Below are positions 1-8,812 of a DNA stretch of 64,000 nucleotides, piece after piece. The position numbers and the translations under genes are program-made. The notes beneath the pieces were generated by a model, which ran no database searches, was not told the origin of the DNA, and worked only from the letters and a program-made list of their open reading frames with translations. Source of the stretch: Juglans regia (Eukaryota > Streptophyta > Magnoliopsida > Fagales > Juglandaceae); contig NC_049915.1 in assembly GCF_001411555.2 (NCBI RefSeq), positions 17,250,640 through 17,314,639 on the forward strand. Direction: 5' to 3'. The stretch's first letter is position 1; each line of letters begins with the position of its first letter.

Positions 1-900
1 AGCTTATATGTGCGAATGTTTTAGATTTTATGTTCAAACGTTAATTTCCTCTAGAATAATAATTCTATAAGATGAGTTACGTTCAAGCGTGAAGGCTAAA
101 ACACACGTTTGAATTAAGTCAAATATATGTTCACACGGTATTAATAAAATAAACAGAAAATTATTACATTTGAACATACAAAACAAATATGTTCGCACGT
201 GAGGAAGCTGAAAGGTTTTACATTCGAACAAATTCCAAATAACGTTCACACGTAATACTAATGTTCACACGTATGTGCCGCTTAAGAATATGAACGATCA
301 TACGTGCAAACGTTACAAACATATGTTTGAATGTAAAATAGACATTCGCACGCACTCACAATACGTTCGCACGTACTATAGAACATTCGAAAGTAGAAAT
401 GAAGTATACACTTCAAGAAAACTTTCTACGGTGGCCATTTGGCTATTGGTAACCGGTGGTGGCCAGAAAATCAAGATGAAATTCCGGCCACCAATAGGTT
501 TCAGAGACCCCTGAAACCTCCATTAAACATTAAAAAAAAAAAATCTACCCAAATGTTAAAGAGGGATGCCTACCTCTTTTGTGATGTTTGTGGTGGAGCT
601 TGAAGGCGGCGACGATGGATTTGGCGGCTATATGCAACAAAGGCAACAAGAGGAAAAAGAGAGATTTGCACGTTATGCCATTTCGCGTTCGGATAGAAGC
701 TTATATATACCTAACGTTCAAATGTTGAAGTGTAACGTGAGAACGTCACAAGATGAGTGAAAAAGACATCCGAATGTTTCTATTTTAACTTTCGAACATT
801 AAAATACTTAATTCCCGTTGCATGTGAACATTACGTTATTATGTGCAAACGTTTGTCACTTAATGCCCTAGACATACAGACATTATATTGGTACGTTCGA
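1..900. repeat. Array of degenerate palindromic 12-mer (ACGTTCGAACGT type)
   Basis: About fifteen variants of a 12-mer that can be written RYGTKYGMAYGT lie in the first 400 bases alone, in both orientations (for example ACGTTCGCACGT near 364 and ATGTTCACACGT near 260). The ideal form is its own reverse complement. Most variants differ by C-to-T or G-to-A changes, as expected from CpG decay of methylated DNA. Spacing is irregular, about 15-40 bases. Such arrays are typical transposase-binding subterminal repeats of CACTA elements; that role is inferred here. No convincing gene is present in this stretch. Confidence 0.65.
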
Positions 901-1618
901 ATGTCTCTAGAATAATTTTTTATAATTTATAGTAAATAATATATTATCTATAATATAATATATAATAGTTGTTATATATTATGTAATCTGATAATATTAT
1001 TATTGATAATATAGTTGTTATATAGTGTGAATATGTGATTATTGATCAAGAATATTATTACTATACTATATGTAATATACTATACTTATACACTATGTAC
1101 TAATATATATGTTATAAGTACAAGGTGCACTAATATAGTATATATACTATATATATTAGTCTAGTATTGTTAATATATTAATAAAGTGTAATTAATAACT
1201 AATGTTATGTACTAACTTATTATAAGCTCATAAAATATATTATACTAATAACACTATGTATTAGTATATATGTTATACTAGTATAGTATATATATTATAT
1301 ATACAAGTCTAGTGTTGTTAATATATAAATAAAGTGTAATTAACAACTAAAGTTATGTACTAACTTCTTAGAGAGACTATGGCCGCTTAGGCCAAAGAAG
1401 TTTGAGGCAATAACAAATCTGTGATGCCCTTAGATGTTCTGGGCCGCACGTGCGCTACACTGATGTATTCAACGAGTTTATAGCCTTGGCCGACATGCCT
1501 GGGTAATCTTTGAAATTTCATCATGACGGGGATAGATCATTGCAATTGTTGGTCTTCAACGAGGAATTCCTAATAAGCACGAGTCATTAGCTCGCGTTGA
1601 CTACGTCCTTGCCCTTTA

Positions 1619-1664
<46 letters not shown>

Positions 1665-1860
1665 ACTAATAACACTGTACTAGTATATATATATGTTATA
1701 CTAGTACATTGTGCAATAGTATAATATATATACTATATATACTAGTGTAGTGTAATTAATATATTAATAAAGTATAATTAACAACTAATGTTATGTAATA
1801 ACATATTATAAGCTAATAATATATAAACTACTATTGTTATATAAACCACTATTGTTTAAA
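900..1860. repeat. AT-rich imperfect tandem repeat
   Basis: Three imperfect units of very AT-rich sequence share the order 'ACTAGTATA.. TATATACTA.. AATAAAGTGTAATTAACAACTAA.GTTATGTACTAAC'. They lie at about 1100-1235, 1255-1365 and 1670-1815. The 18S rRNA fragment sits between the second and third units. There is no coding potential. The block probably belongs to the interior of the surrounding DNA transposon. Confidence 0.6.
1363..1664 (+). rRNA. 18S rRNA 3'-region fragment (dispersed, non-functional)
   Basis: About 300 bases match the 3' part of nuclear eukaryotic small-subunit rRNA. Landmarks are GGCAATAACA, TGATGCCCTTAGATGTTCTG, TTGTACACACCGCCCGTCGC in the slightly altered form 'TTTATACACACCGCCCGTCG', and CCGATTGAATGGTCCGGTGA. 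It starts around ACTTCTTAGAGAGACTATGG and stops at GGTGAAGTG, short of the true 18S 3' end. Several positions differ from the conserved plant sequence, mainly as CpG-type transitions (CATGCCTGGG where plants have CAGGCCCGGG). It is isolated, with no ITS, 5.8S or 25S beside it. It is therefore an inserted rDNA fragment, not part of an rDNA unit. Confidence 0.9.
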
Positions 1861-1879
1861 AAATATGTAAATATGTGAA

Positions 1880-2400
1880 TTACATTTGAACAATACAAAT
1901 CTACGTCCATACGTGTTGTGATGATGTGCGAACATGTTTAAAAATTTAGCTGGACTTTTTCTGCATTAATTGTTAGATAATATATGCAGAACTTGAGTTA
2001 TTTACATTCAAACGTGTACAACGTAAGGTTTTAACGTCCCACCTTCACGTGCGAACGTTAAACTTGGATGTGTGAACGTGAATGGAAATATTGATGGGAT
2101 CTTTTTGGCATGAATTATAGGTCACCTGGCCTGCAACGTCATCAAAAAAATATGCGAACGTTTTTAATGATACATTCGAACTTAATCCGCGTGATGTGTG
2201 CTTGTTGTGGGGTTTTTTAACGTTTGCACGTGAACTATTGTATGCTCGAACGTCTATGAGTGTTAAAAACTAAGCGGTTCTTTTAGCGGGAATCCAAAAC
2301 TTCATGTAACATGCAAAGATATATTGTGACGTTCGAATGGACAGCTATTTGAATGTAGTGACCATTTAAAATGTCTCTGCAATAACTCGATTAACATATT
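1880..2400. repeat. Second block of the palindromic 12-mer repeats
   Basis: The block has the same motif family as 1-900, for example TGCGAACGTT near 2153, ACGTTTGCACGT near 2220 and ACATTCAAACGT near 2005. It resumes after the AT-rich tandem repeat, so that repeat appears to interrupt or lie within one larger repeat field. No gene was recognised. Confidence 0.55.
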
Positions 2401-2585
2401 GAAATGTCGTCGTTCTTGTAATCTAGAACTACTTCAATGACCAAATTCGCTGCTTGTCAAAAAAATTGAAAAAAGAATAAAGACATCCCAAAGTCTGGGG
2501 CATCATTAATCTGCATAGGTTGAAGGCAATTCATCCCATTTGCCTTCAACCCATGCCGCATAGAGAGAAACGTTAGAGAGAGTTA

Positions 2586-2927
2586 GGCTGTGTTTCGTTC
2601 CCAAACACAGCTAAACTCAGCTAAGTTCAGTCTAACTTTAAACTAAGTCTAACATCCAAACACATAATTCTCAAATTACTAAACTCATTCCAACTCAAAA
2701 CCTTCTTATACGTGGGACCTATAACCTTTTTCAACTTAAAACATCTTTATACATGGACCCACAACCTTTTTCCATTTTTCATAAAAAGTACTAAACTCAT
2801 TGTAATATCTAAACATACTTTAAATTCAATTTAGATTGACCACACATAACTCCCTTTACTACTCTACTCATTACTATTTATAAAGAACTCAATTAAGTTG
2901 AGCTCAGCTCAACATCTAAACACAGCC
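2586..2927. mobile_element. Tourist/Harbinger-like MITE
   Basis: The 342-bp element has perfect 10-bp terminal inverted repeats, GGCTGTGTTT at the left and AAACACAGCC at the right. It is flanked on both sides by the trinucleotide TTA (2583-2585 and 2928-2930). A 3-bp TWA target duplication is the mark of PIF/Harbinger elements. The interior is AT-rich with no coding capacity and holds further inverted CTCAGCT/AGCTGAG-like motifs near both ends. Confidence 0.8.
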
Positions 2928-3107
2928 TTAGAGTGAGAGAGAGCTTGAGTGAGAGAGCTATTTTATTTTTGTTCTTGAAAAGAGGTCAGTATTGTATTTA
3001 TTTTGATTTATATTGTGATTTTTCTATGTGTTATTTAGTTTGAACTAATTAGTACTGTGTTTTTTGTATGAAGGATTATTTGTAGGGAATTTTTGAAACT
3101 TGTCATT

Positions 3108-5625
3108 TGTAAAATTCTAACTCCAACATACGGAAACGCAAGACTCATGATGTCGGGATGATGACAACACGGGTCATACATCCCAACGATAAATACCAAA
3201 TGTGTGTACGTGCAGAAGTGAACAACAAAAATGCAGCAGATAAATTGAATAAGTCAACTAAACACTAGAATTTTAAATACAATACTACTAAAATAAAGGT
3301 ATTACAAAAAATTATACAATTATTCATGAAATAAAGTAAAATTCCAAATACATAGACAAAAGGGAAACAAATCCCATAAAAACATAATGATACCAAATAC
3401 ATAATTCAAAATAGGTAACAATTCCCGAACATGAGCGAGTGATCCCAAATCATTCCTCCGGTAGAGCCAAATCCTCAAGTAAAACATCAGCATCTGCATA
3501 AGAAGCTTTGATACCATAAAACGGTACTGCAGGGTAAGGAATACCACATGAGATATGAATCTCAGTAAGTAATCACCCAAATAAACCAAGAGATAAAAAT
3601 ACAATAATGCATCCAACAAACATGTGTGCACCTGACGAAACACGAATGTGGCCCAAAACCCTCATTTTCCCTTAAATGATTATTTTCCAACGAACGTCAA
3701 AAATCTCATTTGACCCAAAACACGCCATGAATAATATCCGTCATTGTCCCAGAAAATGGCTCAAACATAAACCAACCATTTTCCCAGAAAATAGTGATTG
3801 TAACCATTAAATCATAAACCATCATTTCCCGAAAAATGACCCAACATAATCATTTATCCGACACTGTAGGCAAGAATCACAGGCGAGACTTTACCACCAT
3901 CTCTACTTACCACAATCCCTACTGTGTGCACCGTAGGTGGGAATCACAGGCGGGACTACCATCATCCATACTTACCACCATCCCTACAGCTCACGCTGTA
4001 GGCAGGAATTGCAAGCAAGAATACCACCATCCCACCTTATCACCATCCCTATCGCATGCACTGCAAGCAAGACTCAAAGGCGGGACTCTATCACCATCCC
4101 TATATAAGTTCCTTTCTACATAAGGGGTACCTATCAGAGCACCATAGGCGAGAATCACAGGCGAGACTCTACCACCATCCCTGCTTACCACCATCCTTAT
4201 AGTTCCTTTCTACACAAGGGGTACCTATCAGAGCACTATAAGCGAGAATTATAGGCGGGACTCTACCACCATCCCTACTGCATGCACCGTAGGCGGGAAT
4301 CACAGGCGAGACTCTACCACAGTTCCTGCTTACCACAATCCCTACAATCTCTTTTTCCTTTCTCTCAAACCATTCAATCCATTCATTTCAAACATGCCCA
4401 AAATCACCTCTCACATGAAACTCAGTTTTCATTCACAACACATGAGCATGCATGACATGATGCATTAAATGCCATGATGCCAAACAGAACATAAATGCAC
4501 GCAAGCATAATTCAATTAAATAAACAACACATTCTCACATCCAACCGACCCCCCATATTCATTGGACTCAATGTCCAGCACAACCGACCAGAATGCAGAA
4601 GATTTGTCAGTGCTAAATTATTTTTAAATATCAAGAAATTTTTTGAAAAATTACTTACAGTGCTAAAATATAATTTTCAAACGATCAAGGAGGTGCAAGA
4701 AGTAGGGGTACAACAACGTAATAGTGCAAAATGGACAAGGGTCGTGGGTCTCAAAAATCTAACTTTTGAACGGGGACAAACGAAGACTTGGGATGACTAG
4801 GGAAGGGTTTAGGGCTGTTAGTGAGGCTAGTGGTGGTGGTCGTTGGCTGTGGGTGGCGGCGTGGGCAGCGGTTGAAGGCCAAAACACTCAAATTGAAAAT
4901 GGGGATGGAGAGGCTTCAACTATGGCGGATCAAGAATGAGGATGGGTGGGTTAGGTAGTTGGGAGGCCGTTAGTGCTATGGTGAAAATATGGTGGCCAAC
5001 GGCGGCGTGACAGCGGCGCTGGAATGTAAAGACCAAGTGGCTTGAAGTCATGCGTAGAGGCTAACGGCACCGAGGGAGGAGCTGAAAATGGAGGGAAAAA
5101 GTCGCTGGCCGAAGGGGAAGAAAATGGGAAGGCCGATGAAGGCCATGAAAGGTGCACAGCGGCACACTGGGTGGATGAAAAAAAGGAACGAGGGAGAGGG
5201 GAGGGGGTGTCGCGCGGGCTGGGAGGCAGGGAAGAAAAAAGAAGGAAAAATAGCGAAGAAAATGGGGGGGAAAAAGAGGAAAAAAAAAAAGAAGAAGGGA
5301 AAGAAATGAGACCCAGCCTTTTCATCTTGGGTTTCAAACTGATCCAACAAAAATGATTCAAAACGGCAATTTAAATCAAACTAATTTAAATACAGTGACT
5401 AAGTAAAATAAAACAATAAAATTCAACAATAAACTAATTTAAAATAAATAACATTTTAAATAATTAACAAATTAATAACAATAAGACACATTGAATTAAA
5501 TTTTTCAATTAAAAGTCATAAAATAATACAATGTAAATCATCTAAAATTTAAAATAAGAAAGCCCACAATCCTAAGAAATGCAATAATTACTTAGTTAAA
5601 ATACATGTAAATACAGGGTATCACA
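3108..5625 (-). mobile_element. Large LTR (probable solo LTR or LTR remnant)
   Basis: On the minus strand the sequence begins TGTGATACCC at 5625 and ends near 3108. It is homologous, in opposite orientation, to 33488-35824. Shared landmarks are TGTATTTACATG just inside one end, a CT-rich 'SSxSAAVH' pseudo-coding tract, the 'GGCGGGAATCACAGGCG' tandem repeats, a TTTGGGTCAAATGAGATTTT block, and the 'GATGTCGGGATGATGA' block near the other end. Length and TG..CA-type ends fit a long LTR. No internal domain, primer-binding site or second LTR is visible. The lower boundary is diverged and uncertain by tens of bases, and no target duplication could be confirmed. Confidence 0.55.
3860..4350. repeat. 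Short tandem repeats inside the LTR
   Basis: A unit of roughly 55-60 bases built from 'GTAGGCGGGAATCACAGG' and 'CGAGACTCTACCACCATC' recurs about seven to nine times with variations. Short reading frames across it are by-products of the repeat. The same repeats occur inverted at 34830-35225 in the second LTR copy. Confidence 0.75.
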
Positions 5626-5639
5626 TTTTGTAAGGAATA

Positions 5640-5950
5640 TGTTGTAATTTTTATAAATATTGTTGTGAAAATGTGAATATATTGTTATATAATTCATTGT
5701 GAATATGTTGTTAGATAATTAACAGTGATTTAATAAGAATATATTGTGAATATGTTTGTATATGTGAATATGTTGCTAGATAATTGATTGTGATTTAATA
5801 AGAATATATTGTGAATATATTGTGAATTTAATAAGAATATGTTGTGAATGTATTGGTAATTAATTGTGTATATATTGTGAATTTAAAAAAAGATAAATAA
5901 CAAAATATTGTGAATTTTATAATATTGTGAATGTAGGAGATACAATTGAA
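5640..5950. repeat. AT-rich repeat, TTGTGAATATATTG type
   Basis: TTGTGAATATRTTG-like 14-mers recur irregularly about ten times. There are no reading frames of interest. The block lies between the end of the LTR and the right terminal region of the CACTA element. Confidence 0.5.
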
Positions 5951-6189
5951 GTCCAAGACTAAATATAGAGGGAGATGATGGTCCAGATGGAACGTATTAT
6001 GTCTTCAGTAGGATCGCAGAGGGCGGGCGAGGAAAGAAGAAGAAATGATCAATATATCATTATTATTATCATCATTAAAAACTGTTATTGTCAATTTTTG
6101 CAACTCTATAAGACATTATTAGTTGTTATATTTATGGTGTAATATGAAACAATTTGTATGCTTTTTAATTTTATGAAATTACTATTTCT

Positions 6190-6640
6190 GAACATAATGT
6201 TTGCATATAAAGAACAAACGTTCGAACATGGCTTCACGTTCGAATCGACATTCAAATAAAATACCAACGAATTCCAACAAAATGTTCGAATGTAAGACAC
6301 TACGTTCACACATTTCAATGGACAAACAATCTAAACGTTTGAATGATTAGAATAGATATGTGCAAACGATGAACCAACGTCTGAACATCAAAAACTTTAT
6401 GTTTGAACTCTTCTTCTTTAACATCCGAATGCTGCATTCAAACGTCTCTGAGACAAAATTCGTTACATTCAAACGTAAATATCATTCATGTGAAGCGAAA
6501 ACAACGAACGTCAAATTTTTTAAGTTTGAATGTTAGTTTAGTCGAGCTAACGTTCGAATGTCGGTTTATAAGTACGAATGTCACTTTCTGTGATGGATTT
6601 TAATTGTCACAAAAAAATCATGTTCGAACATTATATCTCA
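6190..6640. repeat. Right subterminal repeats of the CACTA-like element
   Basis: Variants of the ACGTTCGAACGT palindrome (for example ACGTTCGAATGT near 6550, ATGTTCGAATGT near 6281) are concentrated here. After about 6600 they give way to GTCACAAAAAA motifs before the terminus at 6824. Position next to the terminus supports a subterminal-repeat role. Confidence 0.6.
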
Positions 6641-6824
6641 CGGAAGACTCCAACTATCACAAATAAAGCTTTTTATGACGTTTGAACAGTAAACCGTCAC
6701 AAAAAAAGATTATGTGACGCCTTTTAGGTGACGGTCTTAAATCATCACAAAAAAGCTTTTGTAATGAATTGCTTATTTTTTATGACGATTTCATCTGTCA
6801 TAAACGTCAAAATCTGTTGTAGTG

Positions 6825-7434
6825 ATCTAATGTCTCACATTTAGTCACATTAGTTTGTGCACTTTGAGTTTTGTGAACCTTAGTACTTTTGTTGACGAAA
6901 TAATTGCATTATTTTGTCGAAGATGGAAGCCTATTATATGCATCTTTATAAAAAGAGTGGGATTTATATGCATAATTTGTTTGATATTAAATGTCTGAAA
7001 AAACTCATTAGAGAAGAAATAATCTTGTACGTATGACCCATTTCATATATCTAAAAATATTGAGATAAGCGAGGGCATGATTTAGAATATATATATTTTG
7101 TATGGCTAATGGGTATTCTTATTCTCTTTTTGTTTTTTTTTTTTTGAATAAACCTCTGTATTTCATATATGATGGTATTCTTATTCTCTTAATCCTAAAG
7201 GAATGGCTGATATGGATATTCCAATTCTTTTAATTCATAACATATGTTTGTTCCAATATCTTATTTTTATAGAATTTGGTCAAATCTTCACAAAAAAGGT
7301 CAAATCATTTTCGAATTTGAGATATTTGTGCACAGATTATTGGGTAAAGTTGCTATAATAATGTCGTCACTCGGTCACTTCATAAATAAATAAAAAGTAC
7401 CCCCTCAAGAACAAATAAATCCTGCACGTCTCTT
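6825..7434. other. AT-rich flank, no gene seen
   Basis: This is non-coding AT-rich DNA between the CACTA terminus and the hAT-like element. It contains a T-tract near 7130-7145. Nothing recognisable was found on either strand. Confidence 0.5.
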
Positions 7435-7442
7435 CTTGTAAT

Positions 7443-8518
7443 TAGGCGTGAACAAAAAAACCCGTTTACCCGACCCGCCTGAGATTTCCGAACTTACCCG
7501 ACCCGAAAATCTGACCCGTTTGCGTTCAAAATCGAAAACGGAATTTCCGCACCCGTTCAGCTTTTTATCGGGTATTACCCATTACCTGAAAAAATCCGAA
7601 ACAAGACCAGTCTTGCTTTCTTGGACGCCAAGCCAGAAGATCGCAATCGCCAATCGGAGCGGAGAGCTCTTGAGTATCGCCACCTGATGAGGTTCTAGAA
7701 GAGTTGAAAAATGGACTCTGAATTATCCTTGAAGGCAATGGTGGTTCCAAGCAAAGAAAAGAATTTCTAACGTTGCGGAAGTTTCTCCAGAGCTCTTGAC
7801 AAAAACAATGTATGCATTAACAGAAATGGTTTCTGCAATCTTTGCATGTGCGTAATCTGTAACAAGTTTGATATCGAGGTAAATACCTGTAGATGGATTG
7901 GGTGTGACTTGTGTTCTCATTGGACTCATACAGATTGTGCTATTCGTGATGGACTCATTTGTATGGGTCCTTCTGTTAAGAGTGAAGCAGGTCTATCTGA
8001 GATGGTTTTCAGGTGCAAGGTATGCAATCAGAAATCTGAGCTGAAATCTGGGTCCCTCAACAACCTGCTGCTCTGTGTCTTGGTCCTCTGCAGCTAGTTG
8101 GGTTCAAAGCAAAAAAGGAAGTTACAAATTTGAAACTCAACAAATCAAGGTGCATGGAAGCCACGAAAATTAACCCTTCCTCCATTGGCCCCAACAGATC
8201 CAGACTTTTTTGGTAGAATGAAACTCCAAATGTTGTCTTTTCAAAAATAAGGCTCGTGTTCTTATTTTCCAAATTTGGCTTGAACGTTGTTTCTCTTATC
8301 TTCACTTCTGTTAGTTTTTTACCTTTTATTCTTTTTCTTTTTTCGCTTCTTGATTTTAAAAAAAAACAAAAACAAAAAAATGGAAAACCCAAAAATAATC
8401 GGGTCGGGTAATCGGGTAACGGAAACGGTTTCGAAAATCCCATTTCGGAAGTTAACTCGTTCGGGTCGGGTCGAGATATTTACAATTCGGGTCGGGTCGG
8501 GTCGGATGAACAGTCCTA
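7443..8518. mobile_element. hAT-like non-autonomous element carrying a gene fragment
   Basis: The left end reads TAGGCGTGAACAAAAAAACC and the right end, reverse-complemented, reads TAGGACTGTTCATCCGACCC. Both ends continue into CCGACCCG tracts in inverted orientation (7470-7510 and 8400-8505). The flanks are CTTGTAAT (7435-7442) and GTTGTAAT (8519-8526), an 8-bp target duplication with one mismatch, as expected for hAT elements. Between the ends lies a degenerate PHD-finger gene fragment. No transposase is present, so this is a gene-capturing, Pack-type non-autonomous element. Confidence 0.65.
7690..8060 (+). pseudogene. OBERON-like PHD-finger gene fragment
   Basis: Two reading frames resemble successive parts of plant OBERON (OBE1/OBE2-type) proteins, nuclear PHD-finger factors of meristem development. 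About 7693-7790 encodes an ILEGNGGSKQRKEFLTLRK-like stretch. About 7795-8050 encodes RNGFCNLCMCVICNKFD, then CRWIGCDLCSHWTHTDCA and FRCKVCNQKSEL. The cysteine/histidine ladder CVIC..CDLC..H..C..CKVC matches a C4HC3 PHD finger. An in-frame stop follows 'EELKNGL', and a frame change lies between the two stretches. The sequence loses similarity after the PHD domain and ends at a stop near 8095. It lies wholly inside the hAT-like element and has no start or promoter of its own, so it is a captured, dead fragment. The family name is from memory. Confidence 0.75.
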
Positions 8519-8574
8519 GTTGTAATGATAATGAAATATAACATTAAAAAATAATAAGTGAAATATATATGCAG

Positions 8575-8643
8575 CTTGATTTGGATAGTCATGGCATTCC
8601 TCCAAGGCCACAACGTTCCAGGCTGCATAAACCTAGCTCCTAA
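8575..8643 (+). other. Possible terminal exon of an unidentified gene
   Basis: A splice-acceptor-like TATATATGCAG is followed by 22 sense codons and a TAA stop (LDLDSHGIPPRPQRSRLHKP, then SS and stop). The composition is unlike the AT-rich surroundings and the acceptor is well placed. I do not recognise the protein and found no partner exon upstream, where the hAT-like element sits. It could be the last exon of a gene disrupted by the neighbouring insertions, or chance. Confidence 0.25.
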
Positions 8644-8812
8644 GTATTGTTTAAGCAAGGATCGATTTGCTTGAACTTGCTTAAAAGACGTTCAATCCTG
8701 ACTCCGCCAGTTGGGCACGACTTTATTAATTTTTTTGATGAAAAACTGATCTCATTAATCAAGTCAAACACTTACACTAGAACCATGTTGATACAAAGTA
8801 AAGGAATACAAT

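Larger units (their letters stand above)
1..6824. mobile_element. CACTA-like DNA transposon, right part (left end outside the window)
   Basis: The plus strand at 6814-6824 reads CTGTTGTAGTG, whose reverse complement is the CACTACAACAG terminus of an EnSpm/CACTA element. The DNA inward of it carries dense short subterminal repeats: GTCACAAAA-type motifs at 6600-6800 and a degenerate palindrome around ACGTTCGAACGT at 6190-6640. The palindrome recurs at 1-900 and 1880-2400. The interior also holds an AT-rich block at 5640-5950 and a short purine-rich possible exon near 5990-6050. No intact transposase was found. A MITE, a long LTR and an rDNA fragment are nested inside. The other terminus and the 3-bp target duplication cannot be checked, so the region could hold more than one CACTA copy. 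Confidence 0.6.

Noticed and set aside
566..760. 64-codon plus-strand frame (VVELEGGDDGFGG..)
   Set aside because: It lies in the palindromic-repeat field. Its second half is made of the repeat motifs themselves, and no family is recognised.
1363..1664. Possibility that the rRNA piece is plastid or mitochondrial 16S/18S
   Set aside because: The wording around GATGCCCTTAGATGTTCTGG and CCGATTGAATGGTCCGGTGA is that of nuclear eukaryotic 18S rRNA, not bacterial-type plastid 16S.
4951..5361. Ser/Phe/Pro-rich 136-codon minus-strand frame
   Set aside because: It lies in the polypurine tract of a large LTR, has overlapping open frames on both strands, and matches no known protein. Treated as LTR sequence, though its counterpart at 33758-34213 is noted as a finding.
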